Below, piece after piece: positions 26,388 through 35,383 of a stretch of DNA of 64,000 bases (within the stretch, counting starts at the first letter, position 1; each line of letters opens with the position of its first letter). The notes beneath the pieces are model-generated. The model had not been told where the DNA came from. It did not search any database and worked only from the letters and a program-made list of their open reading frames with translations. The position numbers were made by a program, and so were the translations under genes. The DNA comes from Alteromonas australica. GTDB taxonomy: Bacteria; Pseudomonadota; Gammaproteobacteria; Enterobacterales; Alteromonadaceae. The stretch spans positions 3,596,001 through 3,660,000 of the forward strand of contig NZ_CP008849.1 of assembly GCF_000730385.1 (NCBI RefSeq). Direction: 5' to 3'.

Positions 26388-27326
26388 ATGCTAAATCCAC
26401 AGTGGCTTGATACGTTCAAAGTGCTAGTAGAAACGGGGAATTTTACCCGTACCGCAGAACAACGATTTATGACGCAGCCCGGTGTGAGCCAACACATAAA
26501 AAAATTGGAAGAAGCCTGTGGCTGTGAGTTAGTCATTCGCCTAGGTAAAGGTGTAGAGCTAACTGAACAAGGGCAACGGGTTTACGACTATGCGCAAAGC
26601 TTGAGTAAGCATGAACAGGCACTCATAGAAAGCTTAAAGTTTGATGCGCCCTACGAAGGACAGTGTGTAATTGGTTGCTCGGGTGCGTTGGCTCAGCGTT
26701 TGTACCCTGTACTTGTTGATTTACAGGTTGCCCATCCGAGTTTGAGTATACATCTAGAAGTTGCGCCAAACCGAACCATACTCAATAGCATCCACGCATC
26801 TACTCTAGAATTAGGCATCGTCACGCAACAACCGGATGAAGAAATGTTTTCGTCTGAAAAGATCGGTAGCGAATCTTTGGGGCTTATATTACCCAAAGGT
26901 GCCCTTGGTAATTTAAGTACCAATAGTTCTGATAATAATACTGCAAGTAGCGAAGAGAAAGACATTGCCGATATCTTGCTATCGCTTGGGTTGATTAACC
27001 ACCCCGACGCCATGCACTATCTAAAACTTTACTTTAGCCACTCGGGCGAGCAAGCCCTAATGCAATTAGATCCTAATCGGTTGCCAAAGCGTGGTTACAT
27101 TAATCAACTGTCTCAAATTTTATTGCCCGTAAGCAAAGGGCTGGGCTTTACCGTACTGCCCATTAAAGTGCTTGATAGCTTTGCCAACGCCACTAAAAGT
27201 TTAACAATATACCCTGCCACAAACGATGTTGCCGAACCACTTTACTTTGTGAAAACACCCCACCGTTCGTTGCCACTACGCTATCAAAAAATTCAGTCGT
27301 TGATTGTAGAGACCCTTAACGTATAG
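26388..27326 (+). CDS. LysR-family transcriptional regulator
   Basis: A 312-residue LysR-type regulator. The N-terminal winged helix-turn-helix covers about residues 5-64 (FKVLVETGNFTRTAEQRFMTQPGVSQHIKKLEEACGCELV), followed by a linker helix and a two-lobe effector domain. An extra serine-asparagine-rich segment (about 183-198, NLSTNSSDNNTASSEEKD) interrupts the effector domain and probably forms a surface loop. The divergent VOC gene is the obvious candidate target. The effector is unknown. Confidence 0.9.
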   Translation: MLNPQWLDTFKVLVETGNFTRTAEQRFMTQPGVSQHIKKLEEACGCELVIRLGKGVELTEQGQRVYDYAQSLSKHEQALIESLKFDAPYEGQCVIGCSGALAQRLYPVLVDLQVAHPSLSIHLEVAPNRTILNSIHASTLELGIVTQQPDEEMFSSEKIGSESLGLILPKGALGNLSTNSSDNNTASSEEKDIADILLSLGLINHPDAMHYLKLYFSHSGEQALMQLDPNRLPKRGYINQLSQILLPVSKGLGFTVLPIKVLDSFANATKSLTIYPATNDVAEPLYFVKTPHRSLPLRYQKIQSLIVETLNV

Positions 27327-27365
27327 TCGCTCTACGTTTGAACAATCGCAGCAACGTTGCATTGA

Positions 27366-28778
27366 CTAAAATTGATAGCTCAATTGCACATAACCGAAGC
27401 GCGTGGTGGAGGTAGGCAAACCCTCTTGCGACCGAACTGATTCAAGGTAATCTCCCGCGAACAATAGCGAGAAACCTGCATCGAACATCCATGTTTTATC
27501 CTCTGTCCAAAAACGGATACGGGAATCGACTGTGTGGCCAATATCATCACCGCTTTGGCCAGACGAATCTTGGTATTTACCGATAACAAAGCTATCGGTG
27601 TTTGACGATAAGGTGGCCGCTGAATAATGAACCCTTACATCCCAGTTAGCATGGGGGCGAAGTTCAACACGAAACCCTGTCGCAGTTAGGTTTGCAGGTG
27701 TTAACGGCCCATGAATAGAAGTATTGTTTAAGTCGGTGCGCCTGCCGCCAAATAGCCGTTCGAACTGACCATAGCGGTTATCATTAGGGTTATCATCACC
27801 ACTGGTGTAGTAGTGCTGAAAGGCTAAGTTTGGGTTTAGCCAGTGATTAAAGGTGTAACCCACACGAAACAATAACATGTTCGCGCTCACGGCCAAATCT
27901 TCGTTGTCTATCACGTCACTGCTGCTATGCCGGCTGCCTTGTCGATGGGCAGCTTCTATATCGAGGTTCCATTGCTGAGGTTTGTGTTTACGAAAAATCC
28001 GAAAACCCGAGGTGAGATAGTGACGATTCGGGGTTGGGGTATGATGCCGGTCTTGTTCATCGAAGCCGTATACAAATGCTTCCGTCCATAAATTTGAAAC
28101 GAGTGAAGGTAGTGTATCTGCGTGTCGATAATGAAGACCCCATATGCGTCGCCCCCATTGCTCTTTATCTGCTTGCCAATGATTAGATAGTACCTCATCT
28201 TTGTCATCGACCAATCGTGCAATCGGCACCACATAAAAGGCATGAAGTTCATTACTACTGTCGGTGGTCGTCTGGGAATAAATACCTGTGTAGCTTTTAA
28301 TGACATTGGCGTAGCTTACCCGCTCTATTTGCCGCTTCGATCCAATAGACACCGTTTGCCTTCCTACAGTGAGCGTATGCCGGGAGTGGGTTTGAGGTTG
28401 CACATAGCTAAGCAGACTAGGCAGCCCCGAAAAAGCAACATAAGCCTGCAGTACATCAGCGGTATTCACGAAGCTGCTAGACAAGGGGGTACTGTCATCT
28501 CCCCAATAACTGCGACTGTCTTGAATTTCTACGCCTATCGTGATGTTTTCATAACGGTACTTCCCATGGAGTAGAGTGCGAAAAAGTAGTACCTCGTCGC
28601 TCCCTTCCTCGCCAGCCCTAAATTGGCCGTCTAGGTTTTCGTATCTGCCTCTAATTTCACCTTCAACAGTAAACCCTTGGGCATGAGCGGTAAGTGACAT
28701 GACCACGCATAGCGAGGTAATAAAAAGCACTGCAAAGAGCACGTTATTCATAAAGCCGGAACACTTATTCATACCCAT
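27366..28778 (-). CDS. Alginate-export-type outer-membrane beta-barrel (porin-like)
   Basis: A 470-residue exported protein with a signal peptide (about 10-34, ending LTAHAQ). The body is rich in alternating aromatic beta strands, with EGEIRGRYENLDGQFR near the start and RFGYVQLSYQF at the end, a C-terminal phenylalanine as in outer-membrane barrels. TVGRQTVSIGSKRQIERVSYANVIKSYTG resembles the alginate export (AlgE-like, PF13372) family. It is likely a passive channel for a charged or large substrate. There is no alginate biosynthesis gene in the window, so the substrate is open. It is monocistronic. Confidence 0.78.
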   Translation of the reverse strand: MGMNKCSGFMNNVLFAVLFITSLCVVMSLTAHAQGFTVEGEIRGRYENLDGQFRAGEEGSDEVLLFRTLLHGKYRYENITIGVEIQDSRSYWGDDSTPLSSSFVNTADVLQAYVAFSGLPSLLSYVQPQTHSRHTLTVGRQTVSIGSKRQIERVSYANVIKSYTGIYSQTTTDSSNELHAFYVVPIARLVDDKDEVLSNHWQADKEQWGRRIWGLHYRHADTLPSLVSNLWTEAFVYGFDEQDRHHTPTPNRHYLTSGFRIFRKHKPQQWNLDIEAAHRQGSRHSSSDVIDNEDLAVSANMLLFRVGYTFNHWLNPNLAFQHYYTSGDDNPNDNRYGQFERLFGGRRTDLNNTSIHGPLTPANLTATGFRVELRPHANWDVRVHYSAATLSSNTDSFVIGKYQDSSGQSGDDIGHTVDSRIRFWTEDKTWMFDAGFSLLFAGDYLESVRSQEGLPTSTTRFGYVQLSYQF

Positions 28779-28969
28779 CCAAGTATCATCGAAAAATCAT
28801 AGAACTGCGGAGCATTGACGTATGCCCCGGCAAGTCACATATGAAATTTGTAATATATGGATATTCAGATATGTAAGGATAGAAGTCAATTACAGTACGG
28901 TGACAATTACGTGACAGTTATGACTTTCGACTGATACTTCACATTCTTTGAATAAAGTGTTGATCGGAG

Positions 28970-29760
28970 TCTTCGCAACCATAGTCATTACATGCCGATG
29001 CGGTGTAGTAGTAAGTGGTACCCACCGCCACATCGGTATCTTCATAGCTGCGCGATGCTCCACTGTATACTTGTGAACCTTTGGTGCTACTGGCAGTAGA
29101 ACGGTATAGTGCGTAATAGCTCACTTCGCCCGTGGCCTCGCGCCAGCTTGCTGTAATACTTGTGTCAGTGGTGCCTAAGTTTACCCCGCCATCGAGCACA
29201 GGCGCTTGCCCCTTAATCTCAATATAGTGTTGGTCTGAGTCGGCGCAACCATAGTCATTACATGCCGATGCGGTGTAGTAGTAAGTGGTACCCACCGCCA
29301 CATCGGTATCTTCATAGCTGCGATCGTCACCACTGTACATCTGTGAACCTTTGGTGCCACTGGCAGTAGAACGGTACAGCGCGTAATAGCTCACTTCGCC
29401 CGTGGCCTCGCGCCAGCTTGCTGTAATACTTGTGTCAGTGGTGCCTAAGTTTACCCCGCCATCGAGCACAGGCGCTTGGCCCTTAATTTCAATATAGTGT
29501 TGGTCTGAGTCGGCGCAACCGTAGTCATTACATGCCGATGCGGTGTAGTAGTAAGTGGTACCCACCGCCACATCGGTATCTTCATAGCTGCGCGATGCTC
29601 CACTGTATACTTGTGAACCTTTGGTGCCACTGGCAGTAGAACGGTACAGGCGTAATAGCTCACTTCGCCCGTGGCCTCGCGCCAGCTTGCTGTAATACTT
29701 GTGTCAGTGGTGCCTAAGTTTACCCCGCCATCGAGCACAGGCGCAGTAGCACGCGCCATC
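28970..29760. repeat. Three near-identical 270-bp FN3-coding tandem repeats
   Basis: The same word, e.g. TAGTCATTACATGCCGATG, recurs at 28982, 29252 and 29522, a 270-bp period equal to 90 codons. The copies differ at only a handful of positions, and a fourth, clearly diverged copy lies at about 29760-30000. Each unit encodes one fibronectin type III domain (ITASWREATGEVSYYALYRS ... YYYTASACNDYGCADSDQH). The near-identity implies recent duplication or gene conversion. The 1-base deletion is in the copy nearest the 5' end of the gene. Confidence 0.9.
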
Positions 29761-32700
29761 GATGACTGTTCTGTATCACTGCAACCGTGCTCATTGCATG
29801 CAGATACTATGTAATAATAAGTACTGCCGTTAACTACCGATTTATCTAGAAACGTCACACTATTACTATCGGCAATTTTGCTCCCTTTGCTGCCTTCCTC
29901 GGTGGAGCGATAAATTTCATAGGTGCTTACCTCGCCTGACGCTTCTTTCCATGTCACTCGAATGCCATCGCTTTCGTGATTTAGTGAAAGTGCCTTCAAT
30001 ATACTGGGGCGTTTATCACCCACTTCGATAGAAACGGCATGCTGCACCTCGTAGGTATCTGAGTGACTTAACAGGGTAACAGTAAGCGCATGCTCTCCCC
30101 TTGAAGTAATCGCCACGTCGGTTTGCCACACGGTGTTACCATGCGATGAGCGCAGTGGAATGACATTAAACTCCGGGTGTTCTACTAATACAGCGGTAGC
30201 CGGATAAGCCGTCTCTACCGTCAACGAAAAGCTTTCGCCAGGCGCAACGTTTTCTGGCAAATCGATGTCAACACCCTCGTTTTCATCGCTATACAACTTG
30301 TAGTCAATCCATGCTTTTACGCCATTAGAATAATAAACTGGGGCACCATTAGCCTGAATAAACCACTTAGCGGTGTGCATCGTCCCATCATTCCCTTCGC
30401 CGTTGTAAAGTGGCAAGTGAATGTCTAATGTTTCATTCGCTGGCCACGTTGACACTGGTTGGATGGCGTGGGTATCAGAAAGGGCGCTGTGTGTAGAAAG
30501 CGGGTCGAGAACGAATTCAATGTTCTCTAAGCTTCTTCCCGAAAGATTGACCAAACGCCACTGCTTGTCGTAGCTTTCGGTGAAGGCAATAGCCGAACCG
30601 TTAACTGGCTTATCAGCGCGATAATCAAACGAAACTAAGTTACGCCTTGCCGCAAGCACGTCTATTTCTACATCAATAGTAACGGAATTATTGCTGCTAT
30701 CGGTTACAGTTAACGGTAATGTAAGTTGGGTAAGTGCGTCCACTTCACGACTGGTTACCTTTACTATCCCATCAAAATTATCTTCTATATCAACATTATC
30801 TGCACTTCCCCATGTATAAAAGTAAGGGCTTATACCACCGGTAACAATTGGCTCAATAAATAGCACTGAGTTTGACGGCATACTGTAACGTTCAACCACA
30901 ACATTTAGGGTCGCATTTGCCGGCTCGCGGGCGATAAGAGTTTGTGTGCGTTGTGCAAATAACGTGTTGCTATCCATGTGCAACGCGGTGGCTGTAACCG
31001 AAGTATAGACGCCCTCAGGCGTGATTTTGGCTGAACGATTATCGAGTACTGCTACCGTGGCATTTTCTGCTTCCCACGTCACCTGATAGTCATCGTAATC
31101 ATCAACTGTATCTCCCCCTATGCCGAAATGCGCTTTTACGTATATATCTCCTTCATGAAAACGGGTTTCCGCAATGATCAGATCCTGCTTACCCAGAGAG
31201 TCTCTCACCCTCTGTCCGTCAAAACCGTCATATACGACTAGATGCTTTGACTGCCCAAACCCTTGTACTTGGTAGTTCACATTGGCCTTAACCAGAAACG
31301 GCTTTTCAACAATCGTAAGCTTATCAGCCTTAACTTCTGCGCTATAACATGCCTGTTTATTGTTCACACTGTTTTTGGCTAACAAATTAGTATGGGAGTC
31401 AATGTTAGTGACAAAGGCAGTGTTATCTAGACCAATCACATCAATAGTAGTGAGTTGCACGGATATAGGGTGTAGCCCACTATTTTGAAGGTTTAAACAT
31501 ACCGAAAGCACACCTTCACTGCCTTCTGAATTTGGCGTAAATGCAACGGATTCTATTTCCGCAGTCAGTAGCCTAGACGCATAAAGATCAATAGCCTCAA
31601 GACTCACACCAGTGACATTATTATCATTGTCGTATACGTAAAACCGTTGCAACTGACTGGCCGATTTTAGCTTGCTAATTTCTGTATCAAACTGTTGCCT
31701 TAATGTGGTGTAAGCCGTTACCGCTGCCGTTAATTGTTTGTTTGAGAGTGAATCAGCGTAATGGGTATCTTCATGGAAGGCTAAATGTGCCTCCTGAAGT
31801 AGAAAAGACAATCGTTGCTCTGCAGGCATAGCATAGTACGCCGCCTCAATATCAAGGTAAGCGAGTATTCCTCTCAAGGGTAGATGGCTTTGCAACTCTA
31901 ATAGAGCATAAGCGGTATCGAGTACCACATACTGCTTACTCGCTCGACTTAACTGCGTCATGTAGTAGCCACTGCCCACAAGAGAAGCCACGTTTTTATA
32001 TGCCACACTACTTACAGAAAACGCACAGTCGATAACCTTACCTTTGGTGATCTTACAGTCGTTATAAATGGTAGTAAGGTCGCTCGCGAGCTGACCCATG
32101 TCATCGACAATTGCGCTCACTACAGGATCTGACTCAAGGATAATAAGTGCAAGTTGATCCGACAGATGCTCTGCACTATTTCCCAGCATATCTAACGCAC
32201 ATGCTCTCAGTTTTTCATCGAGGCTATCTTTGCTCGGAAAGGCGGTTTTATTAATACAATCTATAAGGTTATCCGCTAGGTAATCGACAGCTGTTTTTCC
32301 TCCATCTGGAAGGCCTGATTGTACTTTATCGGCACCCGATTCAATGGTAATGGAAACTAACTCTTTTAGTGCCATACCCATAATACTCTCTTTGTCGATC
32401 AAGCCTTTTAGCGCTAACTTTAGCCCTTCCGCATATTTCAGCTGATCCTCGACATGCGCCTTCCAACCGCTTTGTGCGATATCAAAACCTTCTATGTTTT
32501 CAGAAAACTTCACCGATAATCCCGCGCGCAGTTGCATAAACATACTGGAGTAAACATAGCGCTCTATCCGATGATTAATATTGCTCTTGTGCGTTTGAGC
32601 AATACCAATGACGTCTGAAAAACGGCTTGTGTTAATGCTATAGTCGCCGTTGAGATATTGCATATAACGAGAAAATAACCCTATGCTCGTTAGGCTGGTA

Positions 32701-33153
32701 ATATGTGCTTGCTGATAAAGGACATCTAGTTCGTTGATACCGCTTCCTGCGCTAAAGCGCGCAGCGACGAGTTTCCAATAGGTACTGGAGTCTTCATCCA
32801 AAGTATCGAGATTAACTTCGGTAGTATCACTGCTTTGATAGACAGTTTGGAAATATTGAGAGCTCTGCAAGTCTTGTGATGACACAGTAATACCATTAGT
32901 GGGATTACCATCGCTATCGAGCGTCGCGAGAAAATGATTCACAAGCAGCGGATTAGAAAACTCAAAAGAAGAAATGGTGGGTCTAGCGCTAAGTTGCCCT
33001 AATGTTACTGATTCATGATAAAAAGTGATGGTGTCACCTTCTTCATAGCTGAACTCGCCCACTTCAGTCGTGACACCGGTTAACCCACTTGAGGTTCGAT
33101 AGCCTATTCCAGTAACATTTTCAAAGACCCCAGTAAGTATTGTTGGAGGAGGA

Positions 33154-33393
33154 GGCTCTGGGGTTTCAGGTTCTGGGGTTTCAGGTTCTGGGGTTTCAGG
33201 TTCTGGGGTTTCAGGTTCTGGCGTTTCAGGCTCTGGGGTTTCAGGCTCTGGGGTTTCAGGCTCTGGGGTTTCAGGCTCTGGGGTTTCGGGTTCTGGGGTT
33301 TCGGGTTCTGGGGTTTCGGGTTCTGGGGTTTCGGGTTCTGGGGTTTCGGGTTCTGGGATTTCAGGCTCTGGCGTTTCGGGTTCTGGCGTTTCA
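33154..33393. repeat. Sixteen 15-bp tandem repeats encoding a Pro-Glu-Thr spacer
   Basis: Sixteen 15-base units of the type GGYTCTGGGGTTTCR run without a break. On the minus strand they encode (ETPEP)n, a rigid extended spacer that holds the adhesive or receptor part of the lipoprotein away from the outer membrane. Variants occur in blocks (ggttct...tca, ggctct...tca, ggttct...tcg), showing expansion by block duplication. Not a CRISPR: units are contiguous without spacers. Confidence 0.93.
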
Positions 33394-33720
33394 GGTATGG
33401 ACGCTATAGGCTCAGGAGACTGACTATCGTCTTCGCCTCCAGAACAACCTACCAACGAAATACTCATAAGGGCTAACACTAACAAACGGGTCAACGTCAT
33501 TGCTGAGGCTCCTATCATGGAATGGCGGACACAAAATAAACATCATCTAAGTTCATCCCTGACAGCATTACGCCCAGCACTGCTACATAAATTAAATCTG
33601 ATACATGTTAATACCATGTTTGGCAGCGCCCCTATGTGTTTGAAAATAACATGAGAGGCCATCTGAATCCTTCCCTGAATCGCGCACATTTAGGGAAGCT
33701 TAAAACCAGACAGGGGGGGA

Positions 33721-34578
33721 CTAGTTAGTGTTAGATTCTGCATTACCATCGTGAAGTGAAGGGTCGGGAGCACTCATTGCTTCCTCTTGTTTATGTTCGG
33801 GAACATCCACTTTACCGCTGGCAATTACCTCGCCTTGCTGCCATAGCTTCCATTCACCACGCTCGTAAATATCCCATTGTTCGTCATGGGTAAGTGGCGC
33901 AGTGGCAATGATACTCACCACATCGTTGGGTGTGGTCTCAGCGGCAAAATCTATTTCTACTTCCACGTCGCTCAGGCAGGCTGGGCCAAATGGGGCACGG
34001 CGGGTAATGCTCGCCATTTTGGTGCTACAAAATGAAAACAACCAGTCGCCATTGCTTAATAAGCAATTGAATACACCCTGCTCTGCGTAACTTTTAGCAA
34101 TGGCCACTAACGCATCGGCCAATTGTTGCGGCATGGCATCCCGGGGTAAACGCTGACGCACCTGATTCATTAAGTCGCAGAACATGGCTTCGCTGTCGGT
34201 ATCACCAACGGCCTCGTACATGCCTTCTTGTGGAACAAAATTAGGCAGCTGCCCATTGTGGGCAAACACCCAATACTTGCCCCACATTTCACGGGTAAAT
34301 GGGTGCGTATTAGCAAGGTTAATATTGCCCACATTGGCTTGGCGAATATGACATATCGCCGTTCTACTTTTAATGGGTAGGTGAGAAACAAACTCTGCAA
34401 TTTTAGAGGTTGCACAGGGTTCAGGATCGTGGAATAAACGAACCCCTTTACCTTCGTAAAAAGCCATTCCCCAGCCGTCTTTATGCGGGCCTGTTTCGCC
34501 ACCACGACGGGTTAAGCCAGTAAAGCTAAAACATAAATCAGTTGGTGTATTGGCGCTCATGCCAAGTAATTCACACAC
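33721..34578 (-). CDS. yafJ: YafJ-like class II glutamine amidotransferase
   Basis: A 285-residue Ntn-type glutamine amidotransferase domain protein. It matches E. coli YafJ along its length: CELLGMSANTPTDLCFSFTGLTRRGG, GPHKDGWGMAFYEGKGVRLF, HIRQANVG, NTHPFTREMWGKYWVFAHNGQL and ITRRAPFG. The start is taken as GTG at 34578 so that Cys2 becomes the N-terminal nucleophile after Met removal; the reading frame remains open upstream with ATG codons that would bury the Cys. The C-terminus (about 255-285) is an extra charged tail. The physiological substrate is not known. Confidence 0.88.
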   Translation of the reverse strand: MCELLGMSANTPTDLCFSFTGLTRRGGETGPHKDGWGMAFYEGKGVRLFHDPEPCATSKIAEFVSHLPIKSRTAICHIRQANVGNINLANTHPFTREMWGKYWVFAHNGQLPNFVPQEGMYEAVGDTDSEAMFCDLMNQVRQRLPRDAMPQQLADALVAIAKSYAEQGVFNCLLSNGDWLFSFCSTKMASITRRAPFGPACLSDVEVEIDFAAETTPNDVVSIIATAPLTHDEQWDIYERGEWKLWQQGEVIASGKVDVPEHKQEEAMSAPDPSLHDGNAESNTN

Positions 34579-34702
34579 AATAAACTCTTTCATCATTGAA
34601 CCTATCGCAAGCATAAACAAGCAACTTCTGCGTTTCAATGCGCAATTGATGGGAAACGATCGGTTAAGCAATACTAAAAACACTTAAGAATATTATTCAC
34701 AT

Positions 34703-34721
34703 ACAAATAACAATCATTTTT
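34703..34721. promoter_or_regulatory. Possible Fur box upstream of the PepSY pair
   Basis: An AT-rich 19-mer centred on AACAATCATTTTT matches the Fur consensus at about 12 of 19 positions by my count (AATCATT fully). It lies about 80-100 bases before the first gene of a pair typical of iron or siderophore uptake. Weak by sequence alone. Confidence 0.35.
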
Positions 34722-34801
34722 ATTTACATTAATGCATTGTGAGCCTATTCTAATTCGGTTTTTCATAAGGCGTTTTAATCAACCCAATAAGGAGTACGCC
34801 C

Positions 34802-35380
34802 ATGATAGCCTTGGGAATAGGCTTAATGATGTGCGTTGTTGCCAGTGCCATCTTTTATCTTGGTTGCCCTAATCAGCAATGGCTTCCCTCACGTTTTTAC
34901 AAAGCGAAGACGGGTGCCTTACTTAGCGGGCTTTTCGCGCTTGCATCCACATGGATATTTACCTTTGTTTTTTCTGTTCCCGCAGCCATTTACACTGTCA
35001 TCACCTTGTGCATGCTCTCATTAAGCTTATTACCCTTAATACATCGTTTCGAAAAGCCCCAAACGGCGCTCAAAGGCGCGGGCTCCTCACTAAAACGAAG
35101 TGACAGTTACCTGGTGCACATGCCACATTGGTGGCTAAAAAGCATTGGCGCTGTCGTGGTCGGTTTACCTCTAGGCCTATTCACCAGTGGGCTGGTGAGC
35201 TTTGCTTTCCTTGGTAACACGCCCTTAGACGTAAAGTCACAATTTATGATGTGGTGGATAACGCCAATTTGGCTGTTACTCATCGCCCTTATTTATTTTA
35301 CCCACCGGCCACGACGTACCTTATTCGTACTTTCCATTGTGGTGGTTATTGAATATGGCTTACTGCAGGTTATCCGCTAA
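34802..35380 (+). CDS. Membrane protein, possible DUF3325/DUF3649-type fusion next to PepSY
   Basis: A 192-residue inner-membrane protein with about five hydrophobic segments. The first half (about 1-85) has the short two- to three-helix layout with CPNQQWLPSRFYKAKTGALLSGLFALASTW that resembles DUF3325; the second half (about 105-192) has three helices and resembles DUF3649. These two small proteins normally accompany a PepSY/PiuB protein in siderophore uptake loci. Fusion of both in one chain is my inference. AAGGAG is properly placed before the ATG, and the PepSY gene starts three bases after the stop. Confidence 0.6.
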   Translation: MIALGIGLMMCVVASAIFYLGCPNQQWLPSRFYKAKTGALLSGLFALASTWIFTFVFSVPAAIYTVITLCMLSLSLLPLIHRFEKPQTALKGAGSSLKRSDSYLVHMPHWWLKSIGAVVVGLPLGLFTSGLVSFAFLGNTPLDVKSQFMMWWITPIWLLLIALIYFTHRPRRTLFVLSIVVVIEYGLLQVIR

Positions 35381-35383
35381 CTT

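Larger units (their letters stand above)
28939..33500 (-). pseudogene. Giant FN3-repeat lipoprotein gene, frameshifted near its 3' end
   Basis: The main frame starts at MTLTRLLVLALMSISLVGC (33500; AGGAG upstream), a lipoprotein signal, then an (ETPEP)n spacer at about residues 30-115, then a domain with GIGYRTSSGLTGVTTEVGEFSYEEGDTITF typical of marine surface lipoproteins, a long alpha-helical middle and Ig-like beta domains, then tandem FN3 domains. In the second FN3 unit from the upstream side, CAGCGCG found in sister repeats reads CAGGCG at about 29649. This one-base loss throws the frame off and ends the protein early at 29451. Restoring the base joins the downstream frame (28939-29571) and gives about 1520 residues. 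It may be a true pseudogene, or a sequencing or assembly error in repeats. Confidence 0.8.

Noticed and set aside
33154-33393. CRISPR-like look of the repeated 15-base units
   Set aside because: Units are contiguous, have no spacers, and encode a regular peptide repeat within a lipoprotein; no cas genes are near.
33140-33409. Plus-strand 89-codon frame of repeated LGFQV-like pentapeptides
   Set aside because: It is the antisense of the (ETPEP) repeat; an open frame there follows automatically from the repeat having a length divisible by three.
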